Assembly: GCA_046729895.1 (NCBI GenBank)
Contig: JBKPHP010000079.1
Coordinates: 1-12,537, forward strand
DNA length: 12,537 bases
Direction: 5' to 3'
From: DASXBA01 sp046729895
GTDB taxonomy: Bacteria; Actinomycetota; Thermoleophilia; Solirubrobacterales; Thermoleophilaceae
Made by a program: the position numbers and the translations under genes. The notes under the pieces are model-generated. The model was not told the DNA's origin. It was given only the letters and a program-made list of their open reading frames with translations, and searched no databases. Shown one piece after another: positions 1 to 6,581 of the stretch; within the stretch, counting starts at the first letter, position 1, and each line of letters opens with the position of its first letter.

Positions 1-1513
1 CCCGCAGCGAGCTCTCGGGCACCATCCCCGCGAAGTGCTCGATCCGGTCGCGCCGCAGGTACCAGGTGCGACCGACGGCCTGGATGCGACCGTTGACCGC
101 CACGGCGACGTCGTGCCTCGCGCCGCGGCGCCCGCCGCGCAGGTTGCCCGCGATCTGCGCGGGCACCAGCCCCGATGCCCGGCGCACGGTGCGGAGAGCC
201 CCGGCCGCGACGATGCGACCTCGCAGGGCGCTCGCGGAGCCGCGCGGCAGGCTGACCACAGGCCTGCCGACCAGCTCCGGACGCGGACCGATGCCGCTGT
301 AGAACCCCGTCGGTCCGGCGCCGAACAGCTGCAGCCGGCGCGCCACGTTGCGGCGCCGGCGCGCCTCGTAGCGCCGGGCCGAGATGCGGATGATGCGGTC
401 GAACGCGCGGGTCGGGAGAAAGACGCTCCGCCGCTTCCGGACGGCGCGGCTGAAGGCCGAGCGGCCGTCGGGCCTGTAGGGGAGCCGGAAGTTCAGGATG
501 TCCGCGATCGTCGGGGTGACGTCCATCGTCCGCGCGTACGAGCGGACGATCCGACCTCGCCGCTGGCCCGGCGCCTTGATGAACAGCGGCACGGTGGCGA
601 TCTCGTCGACGTTGTGCTCGTTGACCTTGCGCCGGTCGCGGACGCCGATCTCCCAGGCGAAGCCGTGGTCGGCGGTCAGGACGATCATCGTCTGATCGAA
701 CATCCGGAGCCTGACCAGCCTCTGGAACAGCTGGCCGAGCTCGCGATCCACGAATCCGAGCTGCAGCAAATAGCGCTGGTAGTTGTGGTAGGTCAGGAAC
801 CGGTCGTGGAAGCCGCGAGGGCTGGTCATCCCGGGTACGAGGTCGCGCGGGCCCCGGCGGGTGGCCGCCCCGGACGGCAGGTACAGGTACGGGCCGTGCG
901 GCAGGAGGACGTGCTTGACGTAGAAGCCCGGCCGCCCCGGCTTGATCTGATTGAAGAAGCGCTCGAGACGGCTGGGGCGACCCCGGTTCAGGTTGCGCAG
1001 GATCCCGGGCCGCCGGGTCCGGGCGTGGGGGCAGTAGCGCCGCGGGCAGATCGCCGTTGCTTCCTCGGAGTCCACGATGCGGTAGCCGCGCCTGCCGAAC
1101 ATGTCGAAGATCGTGTGTGGATGCCCGCGCTGGTCCGCGGGGTTGCCCTTGATCGGCCGCTTGCCGTCGAGGATCAGAGGTGTCGCCTTGGGCGTCGAGT
1201 CGTACGAGGAGAAGGCGTTTGGGAACCAATAGGCGTTGCGGCTGAGCGCGGCGAGATTCGGGTAGCGAATGGCGTCGACCCGCCGGTCGCGCCCGAGCAG
1301 CGAATCGCCGGGGAACTCGTCCATGATGATCAGGACCACGTTTGGTCGCCGCGGTATGCGACCCGGCCGACCGCTCGGATCGACCAGCGGGGGAGCGGTG
1401 GGCGTCGCGCTGGTGCTTGCGCGTTCTCCATCGGATCGCGTGGAGACGACGGCCAGTATGGCCGCCGCAGCGGCGGCGATCGGCAGCGCGACGCGAAGGA
1501 TCTTGCCGGGCAC
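1..1513 (-). CDS. Secreted or membrane-anchored sulfatase-family (alkaline phosphatase superfamily) protein, 3'-truncated by window edge
   Basis: Read on the minus strand from a GTG at 1513; 504 codons are visible and the C-terminus lies beyond base 1. The N-terminus has a basic start and an Ala-rich hydrophobic stretch (about residues 4-21), then a Ser/Thr/Pro-rich linker, so the protein is probably exported or anchored by a signal segment; no lipobox Cys is seen. The catalytic domain starts at NVVLIIMDEFPGD (metal ligand D65). Further family landmarks are HGPYLYLP (H206), TADHG (D282, H283) and NEHN (H300), which together fit the metal-binding pattern of the superfamily. The nucleophile region reads DSTPKATPL around S106/T107, so the Cys-x-Pro-x-Arg sulfatase signature is absent; it may be a phospho-transferase or hydrolase rather than a true sulfatase. 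The visible C-terminal part (VAVAVNGRIQAVGRTWYL, then FAGMVPESSL) is a separate beta-type domain. It follows PPK2 after 30 bases. Substrate unknown. Confidence 0.85.
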   Translation of the reverse strand, partial: MPGKILRVALPIAAAAAAILAVVSTRSDGERASTSATPTAPPLVDPSGRPGRIPRRPNVVLIIMDEFPGDSLLGRDRRVDAIRYPNLAALSRNAYWFPNAFSSYDSTPKATPLILDGKRPIKGNPADQRGHPHTIFDMFGRRGYRIVDSEEATAICPRRYCPHARTRRPGILRNLNRGRPSRLERFFNQIKPGRPGFYVKHVLLPHGPYLYLPSGAATRRGPRDLVPGMTSPRGFHDRFLTYHNYQRYLLQLGFVDRELGQLFQRLVRLRMFDQTMIVLTADHGFAWEIGVRDRRKVNEHNVDEIATVPLFIKAPGQRRGRIVRSYARTMDVTPTIADILNFRLPYRPDGRSAFSRAVRKRRSVFLPTRAFDRIIRISARRYEARRRRNVARRLQLFGAGPTGFYSGIGPRPELVGRPVVSLPRGSASALRGRIVAAGALRTVRRASGLVPAQIAGNLRGGRRGARHDVAVAVNGRIQAVGRTWYLRRDRIEHFAGMVPESSLR

Positions 1514-1543
1514 GGGCCGGACTCTACGAAGGGCGCGGACGGT

Positions 1544-2335
1544 TCACCGGGAGGTAACAGCTGCCGCGGGCCGGAGTTCCTCCGGCGGCGGCTCGAAGCC
1601 GCGCTCCCGCATGCCCAGCTCCATCTCGCGGATGACCGTCTCGACGACCTTCACGCGGGCCCAGCGCTTGGAGTCGCCCTCCACGAGCTGCCAGCGCGCG
1701 AGCCCGTGGTCGGTTCGCTCGAGCATGTCCTCGACGGCCCGCTCATAGGCCGCGCGCTTCTCGCGGTTGCGCCAGTCCTCCTCGGTGAGCTTCCACTTCT
1801 TGAGCGGGTCCTGATCCCGGCGCTGGAAGCGCTTGAGCTGCTCCTCCGGCGAGAGGTGCAGCCAGAACTTGACGAGGATCATGCCCTCCAGGCAGAGCGA
1901 CTTCTCGAATTGGACGATCTCCTCGTAAGCGCGCTCCCATTGATCGACGGTGGCGAAGCCCTCCACCCGCTCGACGAGCACCCTGCCGTACCAGGAGCGA
2001 TCGAGCACGGCCATGCCGCCTCGGCCGGGAAGAACGGAGTAGAAGCGCCACAGGAAGTGGTGCCGCCTCTCGTCGTAGGTGGGCGCGGCGAACTGCGCCA
2101 CCCGCACGTGGCGCGGGTCGAGGGGGGCCACCAGCCGCTTGATCGCGCCGCCCTTGCCCGAGGCGTCCCAGCCCTCGAACAGCACGCACACAGGGGGGCC
2201 GATCTTGCCATCGCCGAGCTTGCCTCCCAGCGCGAGCCGCAGGGCCAGTAGCCGCCGGTGAGCGGCCGCCAGGCGCTCGGCCTCCTCCTGCTTGCCCAGC
2301 TTCAGGGTCAGGTCGAGCTGGTCCAAGCGTCCCAC
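1544..2335 (-). CDS. ppk2: Polyphosphate kinase 2 (PPK2) family protein
   Basis: 263 residues, the usual length of a single-domain PPK2. These cytoplasmic enzymes transfer phosphate between inorganic polyphosphate and nucleotides. Visible motifs are Walker A GWDASGKGG (residues 55-63), a Walker B-type segment LDRSWYGR (111-118), and a basic lid KRFQRRDQDPLKKWKL (168-183). The sequence YGRVLVERVEGF after Walker B resembles the AMP/ADP-phosphorylating PPK2 types (classes II/III) more than the YNRAGVE form common in class I; this is from memory and substrate preference is not proven. The start is a GTG at 2335, with an AGGAT-like ribosome site that overlaps the TAG stop of the upstream SRPBCC gene, suggesting coupled translation. 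It is the seventh gene of the leftward unit. A link to polyamine catabolism is not evident; a role in energy or nucleotide balance is possible. Confidence 0.93.
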   Translation of the reverse strand: MGRLDQLDLTLKLGKQEEAERLAAAHRRLLALRLALGGKLGDGKIGPPVCVLFEGWDASGKGGAIKRLVAPLDPRHVRVAQFAAPTYDERRHHFLWRFYSVLPGRGGMAVLDRSWYGRVLVERVEGFATVDQWERAYEEIVQFEKSLCLEGMILVKFWLHLSPEEQLKRFQRRDQDPLKKWKLTEEDWRNREKRAAYERAVEDMLERTDHGLARWQLVEGDSKRWARVKVVETVIREMELGMRERGFEPPPEELRPAAAVTSR

Positions 2336-2344
2336 GTGCCGATC

Positions 2345-2818
2345 CTAGCCGTGTGCCAGCAGGCGGGCACCGAGCAGCCGGGCGAGCCCATGGCCGCCCC
2401 AGCCCATGACCACGTCGTGGTTCCAGGCGAAGATCGGCCGGGCCAGGGGCGCCACCAGGTTCATCCAGGGCTTGGTGGTTGCGACGTTCCACTCGTAGAG
2501 CACCGCGGTGACCCCGTTCTCCTCGAAGAGGCGCCAGCGCCCCGTGCCCTCCAGCTCGCCCCGGGCGGTGCCCGCCATGAGCCGGGGACTCTCGACCTCG
2601 TCGACCCCGAACTCGAACTCGAGCGGATACGGCACGCGGCTTCGCCACGCGATCCGGTACCGACCACCGACGTGATTCTCACCGCCCGGGTCTAGCTCGT
2701 CCACCGAGACCACGCCGGACCACCACTCTGGCCAGCGAACCGCGTCCTGGAGGACTTCCCAGGCGCGCTCCCGCTCGCATTCGAGCAGCCAGCTGGTCAG
2801 GAAGCGATAGCCGGCCAC
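2345..2818 (-). CDS. SRPBCC (START/Bet v1-like) family protein
   Basis: 157 residues, typical of single-domain polyketide-cyclase/dehydrase-like SRPBCC proteins, which form a helix-grip fold with a hydrophobic ligand pocket. Visible features are an amphipathic N-terminal helix followed by the common signature WEVLQDAVRWPEWW (residues 20-33), alternating beta strands (GGRYRIAWRS, YPLEFEFGVDEV, GRWRLFEENGVTAVLYEW), and a long C-terminal helix (about 118-155, with AWNHDVVMGWGGHGLARLL) that would close the pocket. There is no signal peptide. The GTG start at 2818 directly follows the TGA of the aldehyde dehydrogenase gene (2819-2821) and lacks a clear ribosome site, so translation is probably coupled. 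The ligand is unknown. Its position after the dehydrogenase suggests a shared transcript, but a functional link is only inferred. Confidence 0.85.
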   Translation of the reverse strand: MAGYRFLTSWLLECERERAWEVLQDAVRWPEWWSGVVSVDELDPGGENHVGGRYRIAWRSRVPYPLEFEFGVDEVESPRLMAGTARGELEGTGRWRLFEENGVTAVLYEWNVATTKPWMNLVAPLARPIFAWNHDVVMGWGGHGLARLLGARLLAHG

Positions 2819-4261
2819 TCAGCTGAGCGAGGCCATCACGTGCTTGATCTCCGTGTAGTCCTCCAGCGAATAGATCGAGAGGTCCTTGCCGTAGCCGGAC
2901 TGCTTGTAGCCGCCGTGTGGCATCTCGGAGGCGAGGGGGATGTGGTCGTTGATCCACACGCACCCGAAGCGCAGCGCCTTGGCGACCCGGAGCGCGCGGC
3001 CCACGTCCCGGGTCCAGACCGACGACGAGAGCCCGTAGCGTGTGCCGTTCGCCCACTCGATGGCCTTCTGCTCGTCGTCGAACGGCTGCACGGTGATCAC
3101 CGGGCCGAATATCTCGCTCTGGATCATCTCGTCGCCCTGCTCCAGGCCCCCCACCACCGTGGCTTCGAGGAAGAACCCCGGCATGTCGGGCTCCGATCCC
3201 CCGGTGGCGACCTCGGCCCGGTCGGGCTTGCGCTCGAGGAAGCCCTCGACCCGCTCGCGCTGCCGCTCCGAGTTGAGCGGGCCGAGCGTCGTGTCGGCGG
3301 AGAACGTGTCTCCCACCTGGAGCCCCTTGGCCTGCTCGGAGAGCCCGCCGACCACGTCGTCATAGACGCCGCTCGAGGCCAGCACGCGCGTGGCGGCCGT
3401 GCAGTCCTGTCCGGCGTTGTAGTACCCCGTCCCGGCGATCGTCTCCATCGCGGTTTCCATGTCCGCGTCGTCAAACACCACCACGGGCGCCTTGCCCCCG
3501 AGCTCGAGATGCACCCGCTTGAGCGAATCGGACGCGGCCTTGGCGATCCACTTGCCGGTCTCGGGTGAGCCCGTCAGGGAGACCATCTCCACGTCCGGAT
3601 GCGTCACGAGCGTCGAGCCGGTGGGCTGGCCGTGCCCGGTGATCGCGTTCAGTACGCCCTTGGGGAGCAGATCGCCCGCGAGCTCGGCGAGCTTCAGGGT
3701 CGTGATCGGGGTTGTCTCCGCGGGCTTGAGCACCACGGCGTTGCCGGCGGCGAGGGCTGGGCCAATCTTCCAGATCGCCATCATCAGCGGGTAGTTCCAA
3801 GGGGTGATCTGCCCGACGACCCCCACCGGCTCGCGCCGGACCATCGAGGTGTAGCCCTCGGTGTACTCGCCGGCGGGGCGGCCCTCCAGGTTGCGCGCGG
3901 CACCGGCGAAGTAGCGGAGGTTGTCGGCCATGAACGGGAGCTCGTCCTCGACGAAGGCGTGGCGCGGCTTGCCCGCGTCCGCGGCCTCGAGGTCGGCGAG
4001 CTCGTCGCCGTGCTCCTCGATCCTGTCGGCCAGCCGAATGAGCGCCAGCGAGCGCTCGCCCGGCGTGGTGTCGGCCCAACCCTCGAAGGCGCGCTTGGCG
4101 GCTGCCACGGCCCGATCGACATCCTCGGCCGTGGAGAGCGGCGCCTCGGCGATCGGCTCGCCCGTGGCGGGGTTCAGAATCTCCTCCGTGGCACCCTCGG
4201 CGGGATCCACGAACTCGCCGTCGATGAAGTTCTGAAGCTTGGTCTTGGCGGCAGTAGCCAT
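2819..4261 (-). CDS. patD: Gamma-aminobutyraldehyde dehydrogenase (aldehyde dehydrogenase family)
   Basis: 480 residues from the ATG at 4261, chosen because AAGGAG lies 7 bases upstream and the N-terminus (LQNFIDGEFVDP) is typical of the family. An upstream in-frame extension to 4348 would read through the preceding gene's 3' end and is rejected. Aldehyde dehydrogenase motifs are PWNYP (N156), the cofactor Lys in VLKPAE (K179), LTGSPETG (229-236), LELGGKAPV with general base E253, GQDC with catalytic C287, and EIFGP (383-387). Long matches to E. coli PatD (YdcW) as I remember it, such as GEYxEGxTSM, YYNAGQDCTAA and SEMPHGGxKxSGYGKD, support oxidation of 4-aminobutanal to GABA with NAD+. The polyamine transport and transaminase genes nearby agree with this. 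A broader substrate range, including betaine or other amino-aldehydes, cannot be excluded. Confidence 0.92.
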   Translation of the reverse strand: MATAAKTKLQNFIDGEFVDPAEGATEEILNPATGEPIAEAPLSTAEDVDRAVAAAKRAFEGWADTTPGERSLALIRLADRIEEHGDELADLEAADAGKPRHAFVEDELPFMADNLRYFAGAARNLEGRPAGEYTEGYTSMVRREPVGVVGQITPWNYPLMMAIWKIGPALAAGNAVVLKPAETTPITTLKLAELAGDLLPKGVLNAITGHGQPTGSTLVTHPDVEMVSLTGSPETGKWIAKAASDSLKRVHLELGGKAPVVVFDDADMETAMETIAGTGYYNAGQDCTAATRVLASSGVYDDVVGGLSEQAKGLQVGDTFSADTTLGPLNSERQRERVEGFLERKPDRAEVATGGSEPDMPGFFLEATVVGGLEQGDEMIQSEIFGPVITVQPFDDEQKAIEWANGTRYGLSSSVWTRDVGRALRVAKALRFGCVWINDHIPLASEMPHGGYKQSGYGKDLSIYSLEDYTEIKHVMASLS

Positions 4262-4268
4262 TTCGAAT

Positions 4269-4274
4269 CTCCTT
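4269..4274 (-). promoter_or_regulatory. Ribosome binding site deciding the patD start
   Basis: On the minus strand this reads AAGGAG, separated by 7 bases from the ATG at 4261. It is one of the better Shine-Dalgarno sequences in the leftward unit and fixes the dehydrogenase start against the longer upstream in-frame extension. Confidence 0.75.
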
Positions 4275-4281
4275 CCTTTCC

Positions 4282-4309
4282 AGCGATTAGCGACTAGCGA
4301 CCAGCGACT
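4282..4309 (-). repeat. Four-copy 7-bp tandem repeat across the ald stop codon
   Basis: On the plus strand the four contiguous units read AGCGATT, AGCGACT, AGCGACC and AGCGACT (consensus AGCGAYY). The array covers the last codons of ald, contains its TAA stop (4287-4289) and runs into the leader of patD just before its ribosome site. Because the unit length is not a multiple of three, gain or loss of a unit would change the reading frame at the alanine dehydrogenase C-terminus and the ald-patD spacing. The repeat itself is seen directly; any regulatory role is speculation. Confidence 0.8.
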
Positions 4310-5411
4310 CTTCCAATGGCGTGAACGGCAGACTGGTGCTCTCGGCAACTGCCGGATGCGTGACCTTCCCAGCGGCGACGTTCACCCCTGGCCGGAGCCC
4401 TGGGTCCTTGGCGATCGCCCCCTTGACGCCCTCATGGGCGATCGCGAGCACATAGGGCAGGGTTGCGTTCGTAAGCGCGAAGGTGGAGGTGACTGGAACC
4501 GCACCGGGCATGTTCGTGACGCAGTAGTGCGTGACGCCGTCGACCTCGAAGACCGGGTCCGAATGCGTCGTGGGTCGGGAGGTCTCGAAGCAGCCACCCT
4601 GATCGATCGAGACGTCCACCAACACCGCCCGCTCCCTCATGAGCTGCAGCTGGTTGCGTCTGACCACGTAGGGCGCCCGGGCCCCATGGATGAGCACGGC
4701 CCCGATCACGAGGTCGGCGCGCGGCAGCATCTCCTCGATGGCGAGCGTCGAGGAGTACACGGTCGAGGCGCGCCCACCAAAGGCGATATCGAGCTCGCGC
4801 AGGCGGTCGATGCTCCGGTCGAACACGAACACGTCCGCCTCCATGCCGATCGCGATGAATGCGGCGTTCATCCCGACCACGCCGCCGCCGATGATCATGA
4901 CGGTGGCGGCGGCTACGCCGGCCACGCCACCTAACAGCACGCCGCGACCACCAAGCGGCTTCTCGAGGAAGAAGGCGCCGGCCTGGGTGGCGATCTTGCC
5001 CGCGACCTCGCTCATGGGGGCGAGCAGCGGCAGGCGCCCCCGGGAGTCCTCTACGGTCTCGTAGGCGACGCAGGTGGCCCCGGAGGCGGCGAGCGACTTC
5101 GTGAGCTCCGGGTCCGGCGCCAGGTGCAGGTAGGTGAACAGCGTGTGCTCGGGGCGGAGCATCTCGACTTCTTCCGGCTGCGGCTCCTTGACACCGAGTA
5201 TCAGCTCGGCTTCGTCGAAGACCGAGGCGGCGTCCGGGACGATCCTCGCGCCCTGGGCGCGGTACTCGCGGTCGGAGATGGTGCTGCCCTCGCCGGCGCC
5301 GGCCTGGACCAGCACCTCGTGTCCGCGCTCGGTCAGCTCCCGCGTTCCGGCCGGCGTCAGCGCGACGCGGTACTCGTCCGGCTTGATCTCGGTGGGCGCG
5401 CCGACCCTCAT
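4287..5411 (-). CDS. ald: Alanine dehydrogenase
   Basis: 374 residues, the normal length for the enzyme that converts L-alanine, NAD+ and water reversibly to pyruvate, ammonium and NADH. The start MRVGAPTEIKPDEYRVALTP matches the family N-terminus. Catalytic residues appear at the positions known in the Mycobacterium tuberculosis enzyme: R15, K75 (VKEP), H96 (TYLHLA) and D270 (SIDQGGCFE). The Rossmann nucleotide-binding segment is VMIIGGGVVG (171-180). The close match distinguishes it from the related lysine-ketoglutarate reductase and transhydrogenase families. The ATG at 5411 overlaps the TGA of the preceding gene as ATGA, so the two are probably translationally coupled; a GAGGAG lies somewhat far upstream (about 11 bases). 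In this operon the likely job is to regenerate pyruvate from the alanine made by the transaminase. The C-terminal codons lie in a tandem heptamer repeat. Confidence 0.95.
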   Translation of the reverse strand: MRVGAPTEIKPDEYRVALTPAGTRELTERGHEVLVQAGAGEGSTISDREYRAQGARIVPDAASVFDEAELILGVKEPQPEEVEMLRPEHTLFTYLHLAPDPELTKSLAASGATCVAYETVEDSRGRLPLLAPMSEVAGKIATQAGAFFLEKPLGGRGVLLGGVAGVAAATVMIIGGGVVGMNAAFIAIGMEADVFVFDRSIDRLRELDIAFGGRASTVYSSTLAIEEMLPRADLVIGAVLIHGARAPYVVRRNQLQLMRERAVLVDVSIDQGGCFETSRPTTHSDPVFEVDGVTHYCVTNMPGAVPVTSTFALTNATLPYVLAIAHEGVKGAIAKDPGLRPGVNVAAGKVTHPAVAESTSLPFTPLEESLVASR

Positions 5412-6544
5412 GTGGCGACGGTCTCCTCTCTGGCGATCGTGAAGTCGCAGCCGCGCTTCATGAGCTCGGGGAAGAGATCGTCCGGGTGCACGCAGCGCTC
5501 CGGCGGCATGGCGCCCCGCGCCTGGAGCCTCCCCCGTGCCAGCAGCCGCGCGGCCGCAGCCGCGGGCGCGGCGGTGGACACGATCCCGCCGCCCAGCCCC
5601 CACCGCTCCATCGGATTCGTCACGGCTGTGACTCGGACCACCCGACCTCCGGCCTCGGCCTCCACCATGTGTACGGACACCGTATGGCCGGACGGGGGCA
5701 GCGCCTCGCGGGCGGCGCGCTCGATCTCCTCGTCCGGACCGGCGGCGAGCTCGCGCAGGCGCTCCAGCAGCTTCGGCGCCAGCGAGAGCCGGAAGCTCGC
5801 CTCTGTGCAGCCGAAGCTTTCCGGAAACGTGCGCAGCTCCGAGTGCAGGGTGTGAATCGTGTCCGCCGCGCCGATCGGCTCTGGAAGGCTCACGGAGCCC
5901 CCGGGCGTGAGCGGCTCGATCTCTTGGGGCTCCCCGTCTCGCACCGCGATCGGAGCCATCGTCACCTCATCGATCAGCGTGCGTAGCGCGTACGGAACGC
6001 TGAACCCCCGGGGTGGATCGAGGTCACGGCCCGCGGCGACGACGTCTACCCGCGACGGCCCCCCGCCCAGCTCGCGCACGGCCTGCTCGGCCATCACGTT
6101 GGTCTTGCCCGGGCTCGACCCCATGCCCAGCAGCGCCAGCAGCCCCCGCTCCCGGAACTCTTCGTGTAGCTCGAGCTGGCGGTCGGTCATCCAGTACAGC
6201 CCGCCGAGATCGAGGTAGTTGCAGCCGGCGTCCAGGCAGGCCCGCATCGCCTCCAGGTTCACCCGGTAGCTCGCCGAGTTCACGAGCAGATCGGAGTCCG
6301 CCAGCGCCTCGCCGAGCGCACCCGGATCGCGGGCGTCAACCTCGAGAGGTCGTGCCACCGCGTCCGGCCGGCCCGCGGGGCCCCCGGCCGCGCCGGCCTG
6401 CTCCCTGGCGACGGTCGACGCGCGCGCCCCGTCGAGGTCGAGGAGCAAGAGCTCAGAGATCTCCTCGGACTCCGCCAGGTCGCGGACGATGGCCGGTGCG
6501 ATCGTGCCGCCTGCTCCCAGCACGGCCGCGCGCAGGCCTGTCAC
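5408..6544 (-). CDS. Saccharopine-dehydrogenase-like NAD(P)-dependent oxidoreductase (COG1748/Lys9-like)
   Basis: 378 residues from a GTG at 6544, selected because a perfect GGAGG lies 9 bases upstream and the Rossmann fold begins at once (LRAAVLGAGGTIAP, residues 4-17). Family features are the acidic end of the second strand (LLLLDLD, 32-38), DLLVNSASYRVN (85-96), ACLDAGCNYLDLGG (102-115) and GMGSSPGKTNVMA (140-152), as in saccharopine dehydrogenases and related carboxynorspermidine dehydrogenases and homospermidine synthases. A C-terminal substrate domain follows, with HTVSVHMVEAEAGG and NPMERWGLGGG. The reaction is not known. It lies 37 bases after the PucR gene and overlaps ald by four bases (ATGA), so it is tightly tied to the pathway. 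It could handle an imine or opine-like adduct of a polyamine, or a lysine-pathway intermediate; neither can be decided from the sequence. Confidence 0.85.
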   Translation of the reverse strand: MTGLRAAVLGAGGTIAPAIVRDLAESEEISELLLLDLDGARASTVAREQAGAAGGPAGRPDAVARPLEVDARDPGALGEALADSDLLVNSASYRVNLEAMRACLDAGCNYLDLGGLYWMTDRQLELHEEFRERGLLALLGMGSSPGKTNVMAEQAVRELGGGPSRVDVVAAGRDLDPPRGFSVPYALRTLIDEVTMAPIAVRDGEPQEIEPLTPGGSVSLPEPIGAADTIHTLHSELRTFPESFGCTEASFRLSLAPKLLERLRELAAGPDEEIERAAREALPPSGHTVSVHMVEAEAGGRVVRVTAVTNPMERWGLGGGIVSTAAPAAAAARLLARGRLQARGAMPPERCVHPDDLFPELMKRGCDFTIAREETVAT

Positions 6545-6553
6545 CTGCCCCGA

Positions 6554-6558
6554 CCTCC
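6554..6558 (-). promoter_or_regulatory. Ribosome binding site for the GTG start of the saccharopine-dehydrogenase-like gene
   Basis: On the minus strand this reads GGAGG, 9 bases before the GTG at 6544. It lies in the 37-base gap after the PucR stop and supports the GTG start over a much longer in-frame extension that would overlap the PucR gene. Confidence 0.75.
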
Positions 6559-6581
6559 GCGTCCGCCCCGACGGACAACCC

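Noticed and set aside
35..2251. 738-residue plus-strand open frame opposite the sulfatase-like and PPK2 genes
   Set aside because: It is an antisense shadow in very GC-rich DNA: low-complexity Ala/Arg/Gly/Pro-rich sequence with no domain, while the opposite strand encodes recognisable motifs.
4262..4348. 29-residue N-terminal extension of the aldehyde dehydrogenase
   Set aside because: It would translate the end of ald and the heptamer repeat in another frame, is not family-like, and the ATG at 4261 has a good ribosome site.
4287..5411. Possibility that this gene is a lysine-ketoglutarate reductase paired with the saccharopine-dehydrogenase-like gene for lysine breakdown
   Set aside because: The two families are related and the pairing is tempting, but length and the R15/K75/H96/D270 set match true alanine dehydrogenase throughout.
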